Assembly: GCF_001279725.1 (NCBI RefSeq)
Contig: NZ_LGDE01000282.1
Location: 1-64,000 of the forward strand
Source of the DNA: Streptomyces sp. WM4235
GTDB taxonomy: Bacteria; Actinomycetota; Actinomycetes; Streptomycetales; Streptomycetaceae
Reading direction: 5' to 3'
Length of the DNA stretch: 64,000 nucleotides
Part shown: positions 1 to 11,882 of the stretch, piece by piece
Layout: each line of letters opens with the position of its first letter
How positions within the stretch are numbered: the stretch's first letter is position 1
Position numbers and translations under genes: made by a program
The notes under the pieces: model-generated
Told to the model about the DNA's origin: nothing
Databases searched by the model: none
The model's input: the letters and a program-made list of their open reading frames with translations, nothing else

Positions 1-2895
1 GACCCGGGCACCGGGCGCCGCCCGGGGGTCCTCGTACGCATCCTCGGGCGCGGCCGGGGCCTGGGCCGGGGCGGGCGCGGGCAGGGCTTCGCCCGGGGCC
101 CAGAGGTCCTCGTCGGGCGGGGGCGCGGGGGTCGTGTACCGGTCGGCGTCCTGGGCGGGGACGCGGGCCCGGTGCGCGGCCGCGCCGGGGGCCGCGTCCG
201 CCGACCGGGGCCAGGGGTCCGTCTCCGGCCAGGGCTCCGCGTCCGGATCGGCCTCGGACCACGGGTCGGGGTCCGGATCGGGGTCCGGGTGGGGGTCCGC
301 GTCCGGCCAGGGTTCCGTGTCGTAGGCGGGGTCCTCGCGGTCGGAGGGCCACAGGTGGGGCTCCTCGGGCGGCGGAGGAGTCGCGAGGTGGGCTTCCACC
401 AACGCCGCCGCGCGGCGGCGCAGGCGCAGCGAGGTCGGGTCCAGGGGCAGGGGCCAGGAGTGGTCCGGGGCGCCCGCCTCGGACAGGGCCGGGTTCTCGG
501 CGCCGGGCTCGGGCTCCGGCGCCCAGGCCTCGATCTCGCCGTGCCCGGCCTCGCAGTGGGTCCGCAGCGCGGAGAGGAACGCCGACGGGCCGCGCGGCTT
601 CTTCTGGCTCGGGCCCCACCAGTGGCCGGAGGCCAGGAGGAGGGAGCGGGGGCGGGTGAAGGTGACGTATCCGAGGCGGAGTTCCTCGACGGCCTTGTGT
701 TCCTTCAGGGCGGCCTTGAAGGACTTGATCCCCGCCGCGGTCCACGCCGGGTCCCCGGGCAGGGTGGAGGCGTCGCCGCGCAGGGCGTACGGCAGGACCT
801 TGGCGTACGAGGTCCAGGCCTCCGGCGGCTTCTCCTTCGGGAAGGCGCCCGCGCACAGGTCCGGGACCACCACCACGTCCCACTCCAGGCCCTTGGACTT
901 GTGGGCGGTGAGCACCTTGACGGTGTTCTCCCCGCCGGGGAGCGCGTGGTCGAGGCCCTTCTCGTACTGGGCGGCGGTCCGCAGGAAGGCCAGGAAGGCG
1001 AGCAGCGAGGCCTCCCCGTCGAGGGCGGCGAACCCGGCGGCCACGTCCATGAAGTTCGACAGGGTTTCGCGCCGTCGGGCGGCGAGGGCGTGCGGCGAGG
1101 CGGACAGTTCCACGTCGAGGCCGGTCGCGGCCAGCACCCGGTGCAGGACGTCCATCAGCGGGTCGGCGAGCGAGCGCCGCAGGTCGCGCAGTTCGCGGGC
1201 GAGGTGGGCGAAGCGGACGCGGGCGTCCGCCGAGAAGGGCAGGTCGTCGGCGGAGGAGGCCCCGGATCCGTCGAGGAAGGTCTCCAGCGCGTCGGCGAGC
1301 GAGACGACCTCCGCCGGGTCGACGCCCTCGACGGCCGCCGCGAGCCGGCCGTCCGGATCGTCCGCGCCGGCGGGGGTCCGTCCGATCAGTTGGCGTGCCC
1401 TGCGCCCGAGCAGCGCCAGGTCGCGGGCGCCGATGCGCCAGCGCGGGCCGATCAGCAGCCGGACGAGGGCGGCGTTGGCCCCCGGGTCCTGGAGCACCTC
1501 GCAGACCGAGACCAGGTCGGCGACCTCCGGCAGGTGCAGCAGGCCGGACAGGCCGACCACCTCGACGGGGACGTCGCGGGCCACCAGGACCGCCTGGATC
1601 CGGGCGAAGTCTCCGGCCGAGCGGCACAGCACGGCGATCCCGCCCGGTTCGGTCCCCGTCCGCACCAGGTGGGCGACGGAGTCCCCGAGCCACTCCAGCT
1701 CCTCGGCGTGGGTGGGCAGCAGGGCGCACCGCACGGATCCGTCCCGTTCGGCGCCGGGCGCCGGGCGCAGCGCCTCGACGCCCTCGTGCATGGCGCGCAG
1801 CGGCGTGGCCAGTTCGTTGGCCAGGTCGAGGAGGCGACCGCCGCTGCGGCGGTTCTCGCCGAGCGAGAAGCGGGTGGCGGGGCGGCCGTCGGCGTGCGGG
1901 AAGTGCTCGGGGAAGTCGTCGAGGTTGGCCACGGAGGCGCCGCGCCAGCCGTAGATCGCCTGGCAGGGGTCGCCGACGGCGGTGACGGCGTGGCCGGTGC
2001 CGCCGCCGAACAGCCCGGACAGCAGCAGCCGCTGCGCGACGGAGGTGTCCTGGTACTCGTCGAGCAGGACGACCTTGAACTCCTCGCGCAGCAGCGCCCC
2101 CACCTCGGGCCGGGTGGTGGCGAGTCGCGCGGAGAGCGCGATCTGGTCGCTGAAGTCGATCAGGTCGCGGGAGCGTTTGGCGACGCGGTAGCGGGCGACG
2201 AGCTCCAGCAGTTCCAGCCGGCCGCGGCCGGCCTCGGGGACCTTGCGCAGGTCGTCGTTGGTGAGCCGGGTGTCCGCGAGGACGTCGAGCAGTGCGGTGT
2301 CGTACGCGCGCAGCTCCTCGGGGGTCACGAGGTGTTCGGAGAGTTCCGCGTCGAGCGCGAGCAGGTCGCTGACCAGGTCGGGGATGGACTTCGTCAGCGA
2401 CGGGTACGGGCCGGGCGCCTCGCGCAGCACGCGCGCGGCGAGCTGGAAGCGGGTGGCGTCGGCGAGCAGTCGGGCGCTGGGCTCCAGCCCGATGCGCAGA
2501 CCGTGGTCCTTGAGGAGCTGCCCGGCGAAGGCGTGGTACGTGGAGATGCGCGGCTCGCCCGCGAGCGCGTCGGGGTCGGCCGGGGAGGGGTCCGGGTCGC
2601 TGATGCCGGCGCGCGCGAGGGCCTTGCGCACGCGCTCGGCGAGTTCGCCGGCGGCCTTGTTGGTGAAGGTCAGGCCGAGGACCTCCTGGGGTGCGACGGC
2701 GCCGGTGGCGACCAGCCAGACGACGCGGGCCGCCATGACGGTGGTCTTGCCGGAGCCGGCGCCCGCCACGATGACCTGGGGGGCGGGCGGGGCGGTGACG
2801 CAGGCCATCTGTTCGGGCGTGAAGGGGATCCCGAGGAGCTCCTTGAGCTGCTCGGGATCGCTGATCACCGCCGGGACGGTCGGGCGCGCGGACAC
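1..2895 (-). CDS. adnB: UvrD/RecB-like ATP-dependent DNA helicase, AdnB-type (C-terminus outside window)
   Basis: Superfamily 1A helicase; 965 codons are visible and the frame is still open at the window edge. The Q-motif glutamine is near residue 29, Walker A (AGAGSGKTT) at 44-52 and Walker B (LLDEYQDTS) near 268. It lies 66 bp downstream of a second helicase, the order seen for mycobacterial adnA-adnB, whose products form a heterodimeric helicase-nuclease that resects double-strand breaks. A C-terminal nuclease domain is expected beyond the edge but not seen. The GTG start is fixed by an in-frame TAG four codons upstream. No Shine-Dalgarno is visible, but TAGCCT lies 6 nt before the start, suggesting a leaderless mRNA. 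From about residue 845 the protein becomes Asp/Pro/Trp-rich and repetitive, which is unusual inside this family. Confidence 0.85.
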   Translation of the reverse strand, partial: MSARPTVPAVISDPEQLKELLGIPFTPEQMACVTAPPAPQVIVAGAGSGKTTVMAARVVWLVATGAVAPQEVLGLTFTNKAAGELAERVRKALARAGISDPDPSPADPDALAGEPRISTYHAFAGQLLKDHGLRIGLEPSARLLADATRFQLAARVLREAPGPYPSLTKSIPDLVSDLLALDAELSEHLVTPEELRAYDTALLDVLADTRLTNDDLRKVPEAGRGRLELLELVARYRVAKRSRDLIDFSDQIALSARLATTRPEVGALLREEFKVVLLDEYQDTSVAQRLLLSGLFGGGTGHAVTAVGDPCQAIYGWRGASVANLDDFPEHFPHADGRPATRFSLGENRRSGGRLLDLANELATPLRAMHEGVEALRPAPGAERDGSVRCALLPTHAEELEWLGDSVAHLVRTGTEPGGIAVLCRSAGDFARIQAVLVARDVPVEVVGLSGLLHLPEVADLVSVCEVLQDPGANAALVRLLIGPRWRIGARDLALLGRRARQLIGRTPAGADDPDGRLAAAVEGVDPAEVVSLADALETFLDGSGASSADDLPFSADARVRFAHLARELRDLRRSLADPLMDVLHRVLAATGLDVELSASPHALAARRRETLSNFMDVAAGFAALDGEASLLAFLAFLRTAAQYEKGLDHALPGGENTVKVLTAHKSKGLEWDVVVVPDLCAGAFPKEKPPEAWTSYAKVLPYALRGDASTLPGDPAWTAAGIKSFKAALKEHKAVEELRLGYVTFTRPRSLLLASGHWWGPSQKKPRGPSAFLSALRTHCEAGHGEIEAWAPEPEPGAENPALSEAGAPDHSWPLPLDPTSLRLRRRAAALVEAHLATPPPPEEPHLWPSDREDPAYDTEPWPDADPHPDPDPDPDPWSEADPDAEPWPETDPWPRSADAAPGAAAHRARVPAQDADRYTTPAPPPDEDLWAPGEALPAPAPAQAPAAPEDAYEDPRAAPGARV
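240..320. repeat. degenerate GGGTCCGG-type tandem repeat inside adnB-like gene
   Basis: On the plus strand the hexamer-like unit GGGTCCGG/GCGTCCGG recurs several times. On the coding (minus) strand it yields a run of Asp-Pro and Asp-Pro-Trp units around residue 860-885. It is an in-frame low-complexity insert between helicase and expected nuclease portions. Confidence 0.55.
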
Positions 2896-2961
2896 GTGAA
2901 AAGGCTAGCCGCCGGCACCGACACTCCCCACCGCCGTCTCGACGAGCGGGCCGGGCGCGGC

Positions 2962-6468
<3,507 letters not shown>

Positions 6469-6759
6469 GTGGTGTGCCGGTCCTGGTGGGTCTTCCGTCA
6501 CTGCGGTTGCTGCGACGACTGCGGTTGCCTCGGTGGCCTCGCCGACCGCGCTCCCGACCGTCGTGCCGAGCGTCGCGTCGGTGGCGACTGCGGCGAGGAC
6601 GGCGAGGGCGGCGGCGACGGCCGAAGGGGCCACGCTACGCCACCCGCGCGGGCTCCCGCAGTCTCCCCGGGCGGCTCCCGGCGTCGCCTCGGGGGGTCCT
6701 CGTGTCGTCCCCCGTACGAGCCTTCGACCGCCCGCGCCGGCTCCGGGTGCCGGAAGCTG

Positions 6760-7107
6760 TCAGATGTGACCCTCGTCGCCTTCGCCCGGTCCCTGCCGCC
6801 CGTCCCAGCGTGCCCGGCGCATCGCCAGCCGGGGCTCGCCGCCGGCCGTGTCGCGCAGTGGGGTGCCCTCGGCGCGGTAGTGCTCCAGGGCCCGGTGCTC
6901 GCTGCCGGGCAGCGGTCGGCCGTCGGCCCTGACCACGCGCCACCAGGGCACGGCTCCCCCGTACAGGGCCATGACACGCCCGACTTGGCGTGGTCCGCCC
7001 GCGCCGATCCACTCCGCGACGTCGCCGTACGTCATCACCCGGCCGGGCGGAATCCGCTCGGCCGCCTCCAGCACCCGCTCCGCGTACTCGGGAAGCTCTT
7101 CGCTCAT
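6760..7107 (-). CDS. alkyltransferase-like protein (MGMT-fold, no catalytic Cys)
   Basis: 115 residues of the MGMT C-terminal DNA-binding fold. It has the helix-turn-helix stretch (PPGRVMTYGDVA), the arginine-finger region (GGPRQVGRVM) and the active-site position. Methyltransferases have PCHR there; this protein reads P54-W55-W56-R57, so the alkyl-acceptor cysteine is a tryptophan. ATL proteins of this kind bind O6-alkylguanine, flip it and recruit nucleotide excision repair rather than repairing it themselves. ATG 7107 is chosen because similarity begins there; ATG 7116 is also possible. It lies upstream of the AdnAB-type pair, as in mycobacteria, suggesting a DNA-repair neighbourhood. Confidence 0.85.
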   Translation of the reverse strand: MSEELPEYAERVLEAAERIPPGRVMTYGDVAEWIGAGGPRQVGRVMALYGGAVPWWRVVRADGRPLPGSEHRALEHYRAEGTPLRDTAGGEPRLAMRRARWDGRQGPGEGDEGHI

Positions 7108-7274
7108 TCGGGACATGGTGCCGCACGTCACCGACACCCCGACGGAAGGTTTCCTTCCGCACCGGCGCGCACCCTGCTGCCCCGCACGGCAGCCGGTCCG
7201 TGCCACCATCTTGCGGGCGGTGACTGGTGATACGTGATCAAGAAGAGACGGATGTGACGGCGAAGGAGCAGGGT

Positions 7275-10151
7275 GTGAGCCCTCCGGACGGCGCGACGGC
7301 GGATGACGGCGCGCGCCCAGACGCGCACCCGGACGCGCCCCGCGAGATGCCCGACGACAGGTCCGACGTGCCGAACGCCGGCGCGGACGACACGCCCGGT
7401 GACCGGCCCGCCGACGGGCCCGGGAGCCCCGCCCGCGACCACGCGGACGACCACGCGGACGAGGGTCCCCGCGACGAGCGGGACGCGGGACGCCGCGGCG
7501 GTCACCACGGCCTCGACCCCGACCACGGGCGGGTGGACGACTTCGACCACCCCGAGCGCCCGCACGGTCACGCCCCCACCGCCGCCGACCAGGTCGAGGT
7601 GGACGAACCGCTGCTCGCGGCCCGCGTGCACCGCCCGTCCGACCTGGTGCGCCTGCTGGTCGGCATCCTCGGCATCGCCGTGGTCCTCGCCATCGCCGCC
7701 TTCGCCCACGGCACCACCGCGGGCCTCGAAGAGGACATCAGCAACGGCACTGGCCAGGCACCCGACCTGTTGATCAAGGTCGCGGGTCTGGTGTCGAGCA
7801 TCGCCGTGCTGCTGGTGCCCGTCGCCTTCGCGATCGAACGGCTCATCAAACGCGACGGTCTGCGCATCGCCGACGGCGTCCTCGCCGCCGTCCTCGCGCA
7901 CGGCGTCACCCTCGCCACCGACCTGTGGGTCTCCCAGGCCGCCTCCGCCACCATCCAGGACTCCCTGACCCTGCCGACGGGTACCGCCGGCGCCCTGACC
8001 GACCCGGTGCACGGCTATCTCGCCCCGGTCATCGCCTACATGACGGCGGTCGGCATGACGCGCCGGCCGCGCTGGCGGGTCGCCCTGTGGGTGGTGCTGC
8101 TGCTCGACGCCTTCGCCATGCTGGTCAGCGGGTACACCACGCCCCTGTCGATCATCCTGACCGTCCTCATCGGCTGGACCGTCGCCTACGGGACCCTGTA
8201 CGCCGTCGGCTCCCCGAACGTCCGCCCCACCGGGCAGAACCTCCTCGCCGGTCTGCGCCGGGTCGGCTTCCAGCCGGTCAGCGCGATGCGCGCCGAGGCC
8301 CCGGACGGCCCGGAGGCCTCCGAGGTGAGCGACCGGGGCCGCCGGTACCACGTGACGCTGGAGAAGGGGCCGCCCCTCGACGTCACGGTCGTGGACCGCG
8401 AGCAGCAGGCGCAGGGCTTCTTCTACCGGGTCTGGCGCCGGCTCACGCTGCGCGGCATCACCACCCGGCGCAGCCTCCAGTCGCTGCGTCAGGCACTGGA
8501 GCAGGAGGCCCTCCTCGCGTACGCCGCCATCGCCGCCGGGGCGAACGCGCCCAAGCTGATCGCGACCTCCGAGCTCGGTCCGGACGCCGTGATGCTCGTG
8601 TACGAGCACCTGGGCGGCCGCACCCTCGACTCCCTGCCCGACGGGGAGATCACCGACGAGCTGACGCGCAACGCGTGGGAGCAGGTGAAGGCCCTCCAGT
8701 CGCGGCGGATCGCGCACCGGCGACTGACCGGTGACGCCCTCGTGGTGGATCGTTCCGGCAAGGTCATCCTCACCGACCTGCGCGGCGGCGAGATCGCGGC
8801 CGGTGACCTGGTGCTGCGCATGGACGTCGCCCAGTTGCTGGCCACCCTCGGCCTGCGGGTCGGCGCCGAGCGATCGGTGGCCTCGGCGGTGTCCGTGCTC
8901 GGTCCCGACGTGGTCGCGGACTGTCTGCCGCTGCTCCAGCCGATCGCGCTGAGCCGCTCCACCCGGGCGACGCTGCGCAAGCTCGCCCGGGAGCGGGCCG
9001 ACCGGGAACGGGAGGCCGTACTGGAGTCCTCGCGGGCCGCGAAGGCGGCGCGCGAGGCCAATGCCTCGGCTCCCGCCGAGGCCACGGCCGCCGACCGCAA
9101 GGCCGAGAAGCGGGCCCTGGACGACGCGCTCGACGAGGCCCGCGAGGAGGATCTGCTGAGTCAGATCCGCCGGCAGGTGCTGCTGCTGCGCCCCCAGGCG
9201 CCGGTGGAGCCGGCCCGCCTGGAGCGGATCAGGCCGCGCACCCTCGTGTCGTTCATCGCGGGCGCCTTCGGCGCGTACTTCCTGCTGACGCAGTTGGCCC
9301 ACGTCGACTTCGGGACGATCATCGCGGAGGCCCAGTGGGGCTGGGTGGGGGCGGCGCTGGCCTTCTCCGCCCTGAGTTACCTCGCGGCGGCGATGAGCCT
9401 GTTGGGCTTCGTGCCCGAGCGGGTCTCCTTCCTGCGGACGGTACTGGCGCAGGTCGCCGGATCCTTCGTGAAACTCGTCGCCCCGGCGGCGGTGGGCGGT
9501 GTCGCGCTGAACACCCGGTTCCTCCAGCGGTCGGGCATCCGGCCCGGACTCGCGGTGGCGAGCGTGGGCGCGTCCCAACTGTTCGGGCTCGCGAGCCACG
9601 TCCTGCTGCTGCTGTCCTTCGGCTACCTGACCGGGACCGAGAAGACCACCGAGATGACCCCGTCCCGGACGGTCATCGCGGGTCTGCTGACGGTGGCGGT
9701 GCTGGTGCTGGTGGTGACGGCGGTCCCGTTCATGCGGAAGTTCGTGGCGACCCGGCTGCGGGCGCTGTTCGCGGGCGTGGTGCCGCGCATGCTGGACGTG
9801 CTCCAGCGGCCGAAGAAGCTGGTGACGGGCATCGGCGGCATGCTGCTGCTGACGGGCTGCTTCGTGATGTGTCTGGACGCCTCGATCCGGGCGTTCGGCG
9901 GCGGCCAGGCCATCAGCTACGCCAGCATCGCGGTCGTGTTCCTCGCGGGCAACGCGCTGGGCTCGGCGGCGCCGACCCCGGGCGGCATCGGCGCGGTGGA
10001 GACCACCCTGACGCTGGGTCTGATCGCGGCGGGGCTGGATCGCGAGATCGCCTTCTCGTCGGTGCTGCTGTTCCGGCTGATGACGTTCTGGCTGCCGGTG
10101 CTGCCGGGGTGGGTCTCGTTCAACTTCCTGACCCGCAAGGAAGCCATCTAG
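7275..10151 (+). CDS. flippase-like (LPG synthase TM family) membrane protein with kinase-like middle domain
   Basis: 958 residues. About 105 N-terminal residues are Asp/Pro/Arg-rich and probably disordered. Several transmembrane helices follow (about 120-330), then a soluble domain (about 355-595) resembling an aminoglycoside/RIO/UbiB-type kinase fold: HRRLTGDALVV sits where the catalytic loop would be, followed by ILTDLRGGE in the DFG-like position. A charged linker leads to a C-terminal multi-helix region (about 650-958) typical of the YbhN/MprF-type flippase family. GTG 7275 is preferred because AAGGAG lies 6 nt upstream; the frame extends to GTG 7227. The lipid or glycan substrate is unknown, and I cannot tell whether the kinase-like domain is active. 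Confidence 0.75.
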   Translation: MSPPDGATADDGARPDAHPDAPREMPDDRSDVPNAGADDTPGDRPADGPGSPARDHADDHADEGPRDERDAGRRGGHHGLDPDHGRVDDFDHPERPHGHAPTAADQVEVDEPLLAARVHRPSDLVRLLVGILGIAVVLAIAAFAHGTTAGLEEDISNGTGQAPDLLIKVAGLVSSIAVLLVPVAFAIERLIKRDGLRIADGVLAAVLAHGVTLATDLWVSQAASATIQDSLTLPTGTAGALTDPVHGYLAPVIAYMTAVGMTRRPRWRVALWVVLLLDAFAMLVSGYTTPLSIILTVLIGWTVAYGTLYAVGSPNVRPTGQNLLAGLRRVGFQPVSAMRAEAPDGPEASEVSDRGRRYHVTLEKGPPLDVTVVDREQQAQGFFYRVWRRLTLRGITTRRSLQSLRQALEQEALLAYAAIAAGANAPKLIATSELGPDAVMLVYEHLGGRTLDSLPDGEITDELTRNAWEQVKALQSRRIAHRRLTGDALVVDRSGKVILTDLRGGEIAAGDLVLRMDVAQLLATLGLRVGAERSVASAVSVLGPDVVADCLPLLQPIALSRSTRATLRKLARERADREREAVLESSRAAKAAREANASAPAEATAADRKAEKRALDDALDEAREEDLLSQIRRQVLLLRPQAPVEPARLERIRPRTLVSFIAGAFGAYFLLTQLAHVDFGTIIAEAQWGWVGAALAFSALSYLAAAMSLLGFVPERVSFLRTVLAQVAGSFVKLVAPAAVGGVALNTRFLQRSGIRPGLAVASVGASQLFGLASHVLLLLSFGYLTGTEKTTEMTPSRTVIAGLLTVAVLVLVVTAVPFMRKFVATRLRALFAGVVPRMLDVLQRPKKLVTGIGGMLLLTGCFVMCLDASIRAFGGGQAISYASIAVVFLAGNALGSAAPTPGGIGAVETTLTLGLIAAGLDREIAFSSVLLFRLMTFWLPVLPGWVSFNFLTRKEAI

Positions 10152-10182
10152 CCGCGCGGGGCTCCCGAGGGGGCCGGCGCCC

Positions 10183-10292
10183 GGCGGCATCCCGTACGCC
10201 GGGACGCCGCGGAACCGGGGCAAGCCCCGGAGGTCGGACCCGTGCCGCGCCCACGAGCCGGGCGGCTTCCCGTACCCGGGGCGAGCCGCGGA
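10183..10292. repeat. two imperfect direct copies of a ~31-bp GC-rich unit
   Basis: Copy one at 10183-10213 and copy two at 10261-10292 share GGCGGC(A/T)TCCCGTAC and then CCGCGGA. The unit is itself partly palindromic. It lies in the gap between the flippase-like gene and the HemY-like gene; function unknown. Confidence 0.5.
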
Positions 10293-10374
10293 GTCTGACC
10301 GAAAGCACGAGGTGCCGGCGGCCCGGCGCCCCCTACGGTGCGAAGGGGGACTCATCGGCCCCGGGAGAGAATCA

Positions 10375-11754
10375 ATGCGTTCAGTGATCGTCATCGGTGG
10401 CGGCATCAGTGGTCTGGCGGCGGCGTGGCAGCTGCGCGAAGGGGCCGACGTCACCGTGCTGGAAGCCGGCACGAGGGTCGGTGGCAAACTGCGCACCGGC
10501 ACCGTCGCCGGCATCGGCGTGGACGAGGGCGCCGATTCCCTGATGGCCCTGCGGTCGGAGGCCGTGGAACTGGCTACGGCCGTCGGGCTCGGCCCGAGCC
10601 TGTGCGACCCCGCCCCGTCCCCGACCACGATCTGGACCGACGGCGCCCTGCGCCCGCTGCCCGCCGGCCACGTGATGGGCATCCCGACGCATCCGGCGAC
10701 GCTCGCCGACTCCGGCCTGCTCTCCCCCGAGGGCATCGCCCGGGCGGCCGAGGAGGAGACCCTGCCCGCGCGCCCCCTGGTCGGGGACTGCTCGGTCGCC
10801 GAGTACCTCTCGGCGCGGTTCGGCCGGGAGGTCGTGGACCGCCTGGTCGAGCCCCTGCTGGGCGGCGTCTACGCGGGCCGCGCCGACCGGCTCTCACTGC
10901 ACGCGGCCCTGCCCCGGATCGCGGCCCTGGCCGAACAGGGCGCCCCGCTGCTGCCCGCGCTGCGCCGGCTGAGGACGGCCGGCGCCCCGCGCCCGCCGGT
11001 CGTGGCCGTCCACGGCGTGGTCGGCGGCGCCGGGCGCTTCCCCGAGGCCGTCGCCCGGGCCTGCGGGGCCCGCGTCCTCACCGGAACCACCGCCCGCTCC
11101 CTGGACCGGATCGCGGGTGACCGCTGGCGGGTACGGGCCGTCACGGACGACGGGGTGCTGACGATGGAGGCGGACGCCGTGGTGCTCGCGCTCCCCGCCT
11201 TCGCGGCGGCGGAACTGCTGCGCCCGCACTCGCCCTTGGCCGAGGCGGAACTCGCGGCCGTCCCGTACGCCTCGACGGCCGTCATCACCATGGCGTTCTC
11301 CCGCGCCCGGGCGAACCCGCTGCCCGAGGGCAACGGTTTCCTGGTCCCGCCGACGGACGGCCACACCCTGAAGGCCGCCTCGTTCCTCTCCAACAAGTGG
11401 TCCTGGCTGCGCGAGGCCTCCCCCGAGACCTTCGTCCTGCGGGCCTCGATCGGCCGGGTCGGGGAGGCCGAACCGCTCGCCCGCCCCGACCGGCACCTGA
11501 TCCGCGCGGCCGTCTCGGACCTCCACCGCGCGGTGGGCCCGATGGGCGAGCCCCTCGCGGCCCGGGTGACCCGCTGGGACCGGGGGCTGCCCCAGCACGG
11601 CGTGGGCCACCGCGAGCGCGTCGTCCGCATCCGGGAGGCCGCCGGCAAGCTGCCGGGGCTCGCCCTGTGCGGGGCGGCGTACGAGGGCGTGGGCGTCGCG
11701 GCCTGCGTGGCCACGGGGCGCGCGGCGGCGAAGCGGATCCTGAGCGGCGCCTGA
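10375..11754 (+). CDS. FAD-dependent protoporphyrinogen/coproporphyrinogen oxidase-like protein (HemY family)
   Basis: 459 residues. The N-terminal dinucleotide-binding motif is VIVIGGGISGLAAA (residues 4-17), followed by the second FAD contact (LEAGTRVGGK) and the HemY-type GVDEGADSL. The C-terminal GVGVAAC...GRAAA matches the terminal FAD motif of the family. HemY oxidises coproporphyrinogen III to coproporphyrin III in the Gram-positive haem route. The start is ATG 10375 with GGGAGAG just upstream. No hemE, hemH or hemQ is adjacent, so this may be a second copy or a relocated gene, and the true substrate could be another porphyrinogen-like or amine compound. Confidence 0.7.
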   Translation: MRSVIVIGGGISGLAAAWQLREGADVTVLEAGTRVGGKLRTGTVAGIGVDEGADSLMALRSEAVELATAVGLGPSLCDPAPSPTTIWTDGALRPLPAGHVMGIPTHPATLADSGLLSPEGIARAAEEETLPARPLVGDCSVAEYLSARFGREVVDRLVEPLLGGVYAGRADRLSLHAALPRIAALAEQGAPLLPALRRLRTAGAPRPPVVAVHGVVGGAGRFPEAVARACGARVLTGTTARSLDRIAGDRWRVRAVTDDGVLTMEADAVVLALPAFAAAELLRPHSPLAEAELAAVPYASTAVITMAFSRARANPLPEGNGFLVPPTDGHTLKAASFLSNKWSWLREASPETFVLRASIGRVGEAEPLARPDRHLIRAAVSDLHRAVGPMGEPLAARVTRWDRGLPQHGVGHRERVVRIREAAGKLPGLALCGAAYEGVGVAACVATGRAAAKRILSGA

Positions 11755-11882
11755 CCGCGCCCGGGCGGCCCCGGCCGCCGTTCGGCGGACACCCCGGCGG
11801 CGGGAAGCGGCGCCGATCGGCGCCCCACCCGGTTGGCTCATCGCACGCGCGGACCGGCCCGTTCGCGCACAGGATGGGGTGC

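Noticed and set aside
6469..6633. N-terminal extension of the AdnA-type protein
   Set aside because: The added residues are an Ala/Val/Thr low-complexity string, and no Shine-Dalgarno supports a start at 6633.
7128..10736. Long minus-strand open frame (1202 codons)
   Set aside because: Antisense to the flippase-like and HemY-like genes; composition is Gln/Arg/Gly-rich with no motifs.
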